DNA of 40,066 bases from Gammaproteobacteria bacterium. Lineage in GTDB: Bacteria; Pseudomonadota; Gammaproteobacteria; Pseudomonadales; Ketobacteraceae. The stretch lies in assembly GCA_002748575.1 (NCBI GenBank), contig PDSR01000081.1, positions 1 to 40,066 on the forward strand, written 5' to 3'. Shown one piece after another: positions 34,730 to 40,066 of the stretch. The notes beneath the pieces were generated by a model. The model did no database searches. It saw only the letters and a list, made by a program, of their open reading frames with translations, and was not told the DNA's origin. Each line of letters opens with the position of its first letter. Positions within the stretch are counted from its first letter, which is position 1. The translations under genes and the position numbers were made by a program.

Positions 34730-37435
34730 ATGGCAGAAGTCACCGTAGCCCAACTTGCAGAAGTGGTTGGCATACCTGTAGAGACATTATTGCAGCAGAT
34801 GCGTGATGCTGGGCTTTCTCATGCCGAAGCTGAACAGAATGTTTCTGATACCGAGAAACAACAGCTGTTATCGCATTTGAAAAAGTCCCATGGTGAAAAG
34901 GCCGCAGAGCCCAAAAAAATCACTTTAAAGCGTAAGAGCGTCAGCAAGCTGAAAGTCAGCGGTTCTTCGGGGCGCAGCAAAACAGTTAATGTAGAAGTGC
35001 GTAAAAAACGTACTTACATGAAGCGCAGCGAAGTTGAAGCTGAAGAAAACAAGGCAGCGGAAGAAGCAAAAGCCGCTGAAGAAGCCAGGCTGGCAGAAGA
35101 GGCGGCAGCCAAAGCAGCTCAGGAGGCCGCAGAGCAAAAAGCCAGGGAAGAAGCAGAAAAAGCCAAGGCCAAAGAAGAGCCAGTGGCCGAAACGTCTCAA
35201 GCGCCTAAAGCAGCCAAGGCAGCTCCTGAACCGGCCAAAAAAGCTGATATTAAAGTACCAAAAGACGTACACAAGAAATCAGCAGAAGAAATTGCAGCCG
35301 AGCAAAAAGCCAATGCTGAAAAGAAAAAGCAGGAAGAGCTGGCCAAGCGAGAAGAGAATAAGAAAAAAGCGGATGTGCTGAAAAAAGCTGAAGAAGAGCT
35401 TGCCAGGAAAACCCTGGAAGAAGCGCAGCGTATTGCCAAAGAGCTGGAAAACCGTAAAGAAGACGACCGCTCAACTGAAGTGGAAGAAGAAAAAGATTCT
35501 ATTGTTAAGCGTGCGACGGAAGAAGGCTATAACGAAGAAGAGAAAAAATCACGTCGTAGTGGTCGTAAATCACGTAAGCGTCAAACCATTGAAGCAAAAA
35601 CCGTTAAGAAGGGTGCCTTACAGACTTCCTTGAGCAGTGAGCACAAGTTCCAAACCCCTACAGGACCCATTGTTTACGAAGTGGTTGTTCCTGAAACTAT
35701 CAGTGTTGGCGATCTTGCCCAGCAAATGTCTATCAAGGGTTCTGAAGTTGTAAAAATTCTGTTCAAAATGGGTGTTATGGCCACCATAAATCAGGTGATT
35801 GACCGTGATACCGCAACCCTTGTGGTTGAAGAAATGGGGCATAAAGCTATCCAACACAATGAAGATGCACTGGAAGATGATCTGGTAGAAGCGCTGGATC
35901 AAAAACAGGAAACCGAAGGTGAGCCTGCGCCAAGAGCGCCGGTAGTTACCATTATGGGCCATGTTGACCATGGTAAAACATCATTGCTCGACAGCATTCG
36001 TCGTAGCCGGGTTGCTGCCGGTGAAGCAGGTGGTATTACCCAGCATATTGGTGCTTACAATGTTAAAACCGAGCAGGGTACGATTTCCTTTCTGGATACA
36101 CCAGGCCACGCCGCCTTTACTGCAATGCGAGCCCGTGGTGCGCAGTGTACCGATATCGTTATTATCGTGGTGGCTGCCGACGATGGCATGATGCCACAGA
36201 CGGCAGAGGCCATTGATCACGCCCGCGCAGCCGGTGTGCCGATTATTATTGCGGTTAATAAAATTGATAAAGAAGAGGCTGACCCTGATCGTGTTAAAAA
36301 CGATTTGTCGGCCAAAGAAGTTATCCCTGAAGAATGGGGTGGCGATACCCAGTTTATTCACGTTTCAGCTATTACTGGTCAGGGTATTGATGAGTTGCTT
36401 GAGGCTGTATTGCTTCAGGCCGAGCTGCTGGAGCTTAAAGCTGTACCAACTGGTCCTGCTCGTGGTGTGGTGATTGAATCGCGCCTTGATAAAGGTCGCG
36501 GTGTGGTTGCCAGCCTGCTGGTTCAGTCCGGCAGTTTGCAGCCGGGAGATATGGTACTGGCAGGCGAGCACTTTGGCCGTGTGCGTGCCATGCTGGATGA
36601 AAATGGCAAGCCGGTAAAAAGTGCAGGTCCTTCTATTCCTGTGGAAATTTTAGGTTTGGCCGGTGCCCCTGAAGCGGGTGAAGAATTTCTGGTAGTGCCC
36701 GATGAGCGTAAAGCCCGTGAAGTGGCAGAATTTCGCCATACTAAGACCCGTGATAAGCGCCTTGCCCGTCAGCAGGCCGCCAAGCTTGAGAACATGTTTG
36801 AAAACATGGGCGCTGCAAGTCAGGCCAATGTTAATATCGTGTTAAAGACAGACGTTCGTGGTTCACTGGAAGCATTGGTGGGTGCGCTGGGCGAACTGTC
36901 TACCAAAGAAGTTAAATGTAATATCGTATCTGCCAATGTGGGTGCCATTAACGAGTCAGACGTTAACCTGGCGTTAACGTCCGGTGCCGCCATTATTGGC
37001 TTTAATGTACGTGCTGATAACGCAGCGAAGAAACTGTGCCAGGAAGAAGGTGTGGATCTGCGTTATTACAGTGTTATCTACGACATTATTGACGATCTTA
37101 AAAAGGCGATGTCGGGGCTGTTGGAGCCAGAACTGCGCGAAGAGATTATCGGTATTGCCGAAGTTCGCGATGTGTTCCGCTCTTCCAAATTTGGTGCGGT
37201 TGCCGGTTGTAAGGTGGTTGAAGGCTCGGTATTCCGTAACAAGCCGATACGGGTGTTGCGTGATGATATTGTTATCTACGAAGGTGAGCTTGAATCACTG
37301 CGCCGCTTTAAAGACGACGTTAACGAAGTCAGTGCCGGTATCGAATGTGGTATTGCGGTTAAGAGCTACAACGACGTTAAGCCAGGCGATAAGATTGAAG
37401 TCTTCAGCGTGACTAAAGTGGCTCGAACCATTTAG
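34730..37435 (+). CDS. infB: Translation initiation factor IF-2
   Basis: GTPase motifs [24 protein letters not shown]; charged linker. Confidence 0.98.
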   Translation: MAEVTVAQLAEVVGIPVETLLQQMRDAGLSHAEAEQNVSDTEKQQLLSHLKKSHGEKAAEPKKITLKRKSVSKLKVSGSSGRSKTVNVEVRKKRTYMKRSEVEAEENKAAEEAKAAEEARLAEEAAAKAAQEAAEQKAREEAEKAKAKEEPVAETSQAPKAAKAAPEPAKKADIKVPKDVHKKSAEEIAAEQKANAEKKKQEELAKREENKKKADVLKKAEEELARKTLEEAQRIAKELENRKEDDRSTEVEEEKDSIVKRATEEGYNEEEKKSRRSGRKSRKRQTIEAKTVKKGALQTSLSSEHKFQTPTGPIVYEVVVPETISVGDLAQQMSIKGSEVVKILFKMGVMATINQVIDRDTATLVVEEMGHKAIQHNEDALEDDLVEALDQKQETEGEPAPRAPVVTIMGHVDHGKTSLLDSIRRSRVAAGEAGGITQHIGAYNVKTEQGTISFLDTPGHAAFTAMRARGAQCTDIVIIVVAADDGMMPQTAEAIDHARAAGVPIIIAVNKIDKEEADPDRVKNDLSAKEVIPEEWGGDTQFIHVSAITGQGIDELLEAVLLQAELLELKAVPTGPARGVVIESRLDKGRGVVASLLVQSGSLQPGDMVLAGEHFGRVRAMLDENGKPVKSAGPSIPVEILGLAGAPEAGEEFLVVPDERKAREVAEFRHTKTRDKRLARQQAAKLENMFENMGAASQANVNIVLKTDVRGSLEALVGALGELSTKEVKCNIVSANVGAINESDVNLALTSGAAIIGFNVRADNAAKKLCQEEGVDLRYYSVIYDIIDDLKKAMSGLLEPELREEIIGIAEVRDVFRSSKFGAVAGCKVVEGSVFRNKPIRVLRDDIVIYEGELESLRRFKDDVNEVSAGIECGIAVKSYNDVKPGDKIEVFSVTKVARTI

Positions 37436-37462
37436 GCAAGCTCCACTGATAGGTAGCATCCA

Positions 37463-37888
37463 TTGAAACACAGTCCCAGAGGCTTTAATCGCACTGATCG
37501 AATAGCAGACCAGATCCAGAAGGATCTGGCTTTGCTGTTGCAGCGTGAAATAAAAGATCCCCGTGTAGGCATGGCAACAGTATCCAGTGTTAAGGTGAGC
37601 AGGGATTTATCTTTCGCGGATGTTTATGTCTCGTTTATGAACAAAGATTCTGTGGAAGAAGCAACCGAGGCCTTGTCTGTGCTGGAAAATGCTTCCGGCT
37701 TTTTGCGCTCCTGCCTGGCGAAAAGTATCAAGCTGCGTGTTATGCCCAGGCTGCGCTTTCATTATGATTCCACCATGATTGAAGCGCCCCGTATTTCCGC
37801 ATTAATTGACAAGGCGGTTAAGCAGGATCAGTCTCGCCATGATTCTTCAGGTGACAGCCTGGATCAAAACGAAGATCAGCAGGATTAA
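37463..37888 (+). CDS. rbfA: Ribosome-binding factor A
   Basis: RTDRIADQIQKDLALLLQREIKDPRVGMATVSSVKVSRDLSFADVYVSF; TTG start. Confidence 0.96.
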   Translation: MKHSPRGFNRTDRIADQIQKDLALLLQREIKDPRVGMATVSSVKVSRDLSFADVYVSFMNKDSVEEATEALSVLENASGFLRSCLAKSIKLRVMPRLRFHYDSTMIEAPRISALIDKAVKQDQSRHDSSGDSLDQNEDQQD

Positions 37889-37893
37889 TTTCA

Positions 37894-38817
37894 GTGGCAA
37901 GGCGCGGTAGCAAAAAGGGCAGAAATGTCAGCGGTATTCTGGTTCTTAATAAAGGGCTGGAAGTGACTTCAAATGCTGCGTTGCAGCGTGTAAAGCGCAT
38001 GTTCGGCGCTGCCAAGGCTGGCCACACGGGAAGCCTGGACCCACTGGCTACCGGTGTTTTACCCATATGTATGGGCGAAGCCACCAAGTTTTCCCAGTTT
38101 TTGCTGGATGCCGATAAAGCTTATCGGGTAACCGGCAAGCTCGGTACGCAAACCGCCAGTGGTGATGCCGCGGGTGAGGTCGTCAACACCTGTGCTGTAG
38201 AAGGTATCAGCAGTGAACAGCTGCTATCAGTATTGTCGCAGTTCGAGGGCGATATTGAGCAGGTGCCCTCCATGTATTCTGCGATAAAGCATAATGGTCA
38301 GCCACTTTACAAATTGGCGCGACAGGGCGTTGAAGTAGAGCGCAAGGCACGCAAAATCAACATTCATCAGCTGGATCTGGTGGCGTTCGATGGTGAAACG
38401 TTTACCCTTGATGTGAAGTGCTCCAAAGGCACTTATATTCGCAATCTGGTGGAAGATATTGGTTTTGCTCTGGATAATCTGGCCTTTGTTACCAGTCTGC
38501 ACCGTACCGAATCCGGGCCATTCTTAGAAAAAGACGCGATAACCGTGGAAGAATTGGCGAAATTCATGGATAATGGCGGCCGCGCTGCGCTGGATAAACT
38601 GTTAATGCCAGTATCAGCAGCCATTAGTGGATTACCTGAGCTACAGTTAACGGATCTAATGGCGTTTTACCTCAAACAGGGGCAGGCGGTGCAAGTACCG
38701 CAGGCACCCAGCGAAGGTTGGGTTAGTCTGTTTCAGGATAATGGAGATTTTTTGGGTGTTGGGGAAATACGTGACAATGGTCAGGTAGCTCCACGGCGCT
38801 TAATTAACACCTCTTAG
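37894..38817 (+). CDS. truB: tRNA pseudouridine(55) synthase
   Basis: AKAGHTGSLDPLATGVLPICMGEATKFSQ; GTG start. Confidence 0.97.
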   Translation: MARRGSKKGRNVSGILVLNKGLEVTSNAALQRVKRMFGAAKAGHTGSLDPLATGVLPICMGEATKFSQFLLDADKAYRVTGKLGTQTASGDAAGEVVNTCAVEGISSEQLLSVLSQFEGDIEQVPSMYSAIKHNGQPLYKLARQGVEVERKARKINIHQLDLVAFDGETFTLDVKCSKGTYIRNLVEDIGFALDNLAFVTSLHRTESGPFLEKDAITVEELAKFMDNGGRAALDKLLMPVSAAISGLPELQLTDLMAFYLKQGQAVQVPQAPSEGWVSLFQDNGDFLGVGEIRDNGQVAPRRLINTS

Positions 38818-38875
38818 CTGCTGTCGATTGATGGTTATTGATTGAAGTATGGTTGTGGCTAAGGGTAAAAGCGGT

Positions 38876-38929
38876 GAGGCCGGTTCTGTAAATATGCGTG
38901 GAACCGCCTCTGTAATGTAAAGCATATTT
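38876..38929 (+). promoter_or_regulatory. Candidate pseudoknot leader upstream of rpsO (S15 autoregulation)
   Basis: Stem GAGGC(c)GGTTC / GAACCGCCTC (38876-38886 with 38901-38910); loop AAATATGC (38890-38897) complementary to GCATATTT (38922-38929), just before the SD and ATG at 38946. Confidence 0.7.
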
Positions 38930-38945
38930 GTAATTGGAGAAAAGC

Positions 38946-39215
38946 ATGTCTTTAACGGCTGAACAAAAAGCAAGCATCGTTGCAGAATTTAAACGCTCTG
39001 ACGATGACACGGGTTCACCAGAGGTTCAAGTTGCGTTGTTAACTAATCGTATCAACCAGCTTCAAGGTCACTTTAAAGCAAACAAGCAGGATCATCACTC
39101 TCGTCGTGGCCTGATTCGCATGGTTAACCAGCGCCGTAAATTGCTTGATTATTTAAAGCGTAAAGACTTTGATCGTTATAATGCGTTGATCGCCAAGCTT
39201 GGCTTGCGTCGCTAA
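38946..39215 (+). CDS. rpsO: 30S ribosomal protein S15
   Basis: [44 protein letters not shown]. Confidence 0.98.
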   Translation: MSLTAEQKASIVAEFKRSDDDTGSPEVQVALLTNRINQLQGHFKANKQDHHSRRGLIRMVNQRRKLLDYLKRKDFDRYNALIAKLGLRR

Positions 39216-39228
39216 TTGAGTTTTACTG

Positions 39229-39300
39229 GATTGTTCGCTCGCATCAGGAAAAGCAGAGTTTGTATTCAACAATATTTGCCTCTGAAATGTGCGAACAATC
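39229..39300 (+). repeat. Long-range inverted repeat in the rpsO 3' UTR (GATTGTTCGC ... GCGAACAATC)
   Basis: 10-bp perfect dyad, 52-nt interior, between the rpsO stop and its terminator. Confidence 0.65.
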
Positions 39301-39311
39301 TGTTGGCTCGT

Positions 39312-39347
39312 AAAAAGCGCGGTACTCAATGAGTGCCGCGCTTTTTT
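39312..39347 (+). terminator. Rho-independent terminator after rpsO
   Basis: aaaaagcgcggtactca-a-tgagtgccgcgctttttt. Confidence 0.9.
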
Positions 39348-39395
39348 GTATTTTGCTTTTTTATAATTGTTGTTAAATAAAAGCCCTTAAGTAAC

Positions 39396-39440
39396 AAATT
39401 AAGTAGTAGTAATAAATTAAGTAGCAATAGTTTTAAGTAA
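39396..39440. repeat. AT-rich imperfect 18-bp-period repeats
   Basis: aaattaagtag at 39396 and 39414, followed by a degenerate ttttaagtaat copy. Confidence 0.5.
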
Positions 39441-39494
39441 TCATAATAGAAAAGAAATAGCCAATGATGGGCATTGGCTGATTGGAAGGTGAAT

Positions 39495-40066
39495 ATGTTT
39501 AAAGTGGTAAAAAAAGAATTTCAATACGGCGATCAAACTTTTGTATTGGAAACAGGAAAGATCGCTCGTCAGGCAACCGCGGCTGTTATGGTGACATCTG
39601 GCGAAGCTTCAGTATTAGTAACGGTAGTTGGTAAAAAAGAAGCAGAACCTGGTCGGGGTTTCTTTCCCTTAACGGTTAACTATCAGGAAAAAACCTATGC
39701 GGCAGGCCGTATACCTGGTGGATTCTTAAAGCGTGAAGGCCGCCCTTCAGAAAAAGAAACACTGACTTGTCGTTTGATTGACCGTCCTATTCGCCCACTT
39801 TTTCCAGATGGCTTTCTTAACGAAGTGCAGGTGATGGCAACCGTTATGTCTACCGACAAGCAAACCGATCCTGATATCGCTGCTTTGCTGGGGACTTCTG
39901 CTGCCCTGGCTATTTCGGGTATTCCGTTTAACGGACCGATTGGCGCAGCACGAGTTGGTTTTGTTGATGGTATGTATGTGCTTAACCCGGATTATACAGC
40001 GCTTGAAAATTCAGCACTGGATCTTGTGGTCGCTGGTACTGAAGGTGCGGTATTAATGGTTGAGTC
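39495..40066 (+). CDS. pnp: Polyribonucleotide nucleotidyltransferase, N-terminal part (runs off window)
   Basis: [90 protein letters not shown]; open to the window end, not in the supplied ORF track. Confidence 0.97.
   Translation, partial: MFKVVKKEFQYGDQTFVLETGKIARQATAAVMVTSGEASVLVTVVGKKEAEPGRGFFPLTVNYQEKTYAAGRIPGGFLKREGRPSEKETLTCRLIDRPIRPLFPDGFLNEVQVMATVMSTDKQTDPDIAALLGTSAALAISGIPFNGPIGAARVGFVDGMYVLNPDYTALENSALDLVVAGTEGAVLMVE

Noticed and set aside
35030-35620. Highly repetitive Lys/Glu/Ala-rich coding stretch
   Set aside because: Normal charged linker of IF-2, not a novel repeat.
1-40066. CRISPR arrays, insertion sequences, rRNA
   Set aside because: No regularly spaced repeats, transposase motifs or rRNA sequence were recognised in the window.

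Overview
This window looks like a gammaproteobacterial (probably Cellvibrionales-like) chromosome. I work from the supplied ORF translations and by-eye reading; no database search was run.

Bases ~100-25200 are a type VI secretion (T6SS) locus:
- the PpkA / FHA / PppA / TagF post-translational control set;
- the membrane complex TssJ-TssK-TssL-TssM;
- Hcp and VgrG;
- a downstream VgrG-linked module: membrane-anchored unknown, DUF2169-pentapeptide fusion, second pentapeptide protein, DUF3540-like, DUF4150/PAAR-like.
Three minus-strand genes sit between the kinase and the FHA gene: a kinase-less transmembrane protein, a Sel1-caspase lipoprotein and an alpha/beta-hydrolase lipoprotein. TssA, B, C, E, F, G and H are absent from the window.

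Bases ~25250-32200 are mixed: DUF2059, deaminase, M20 amidohydrolase, DUF2489, an AT-rich orphan gene pair, glnA, and a TusA-like / PP-loop thiolase-like pair.

Bases ~32300-40066 are the conserved rimP-nusA-infB-rbfA-truB-rpsO-pnp block (pnp truncated at the window end).

Observations most worth following up:
- the effector-less DUF2169/pentapeptide/DUF3540/DUF4150 module;
- a periplasmic caspase lipoprotein inside a T6SS locus;
- a PpkA-paired protein with TssL-like candidate phospho-threonine motifs;
- a four-cysteine repeat in the VgrG needle;
- a candidate pseudoknot upstream of rpsO;
- NtrC / sigma-54 sites upstream of glnA.
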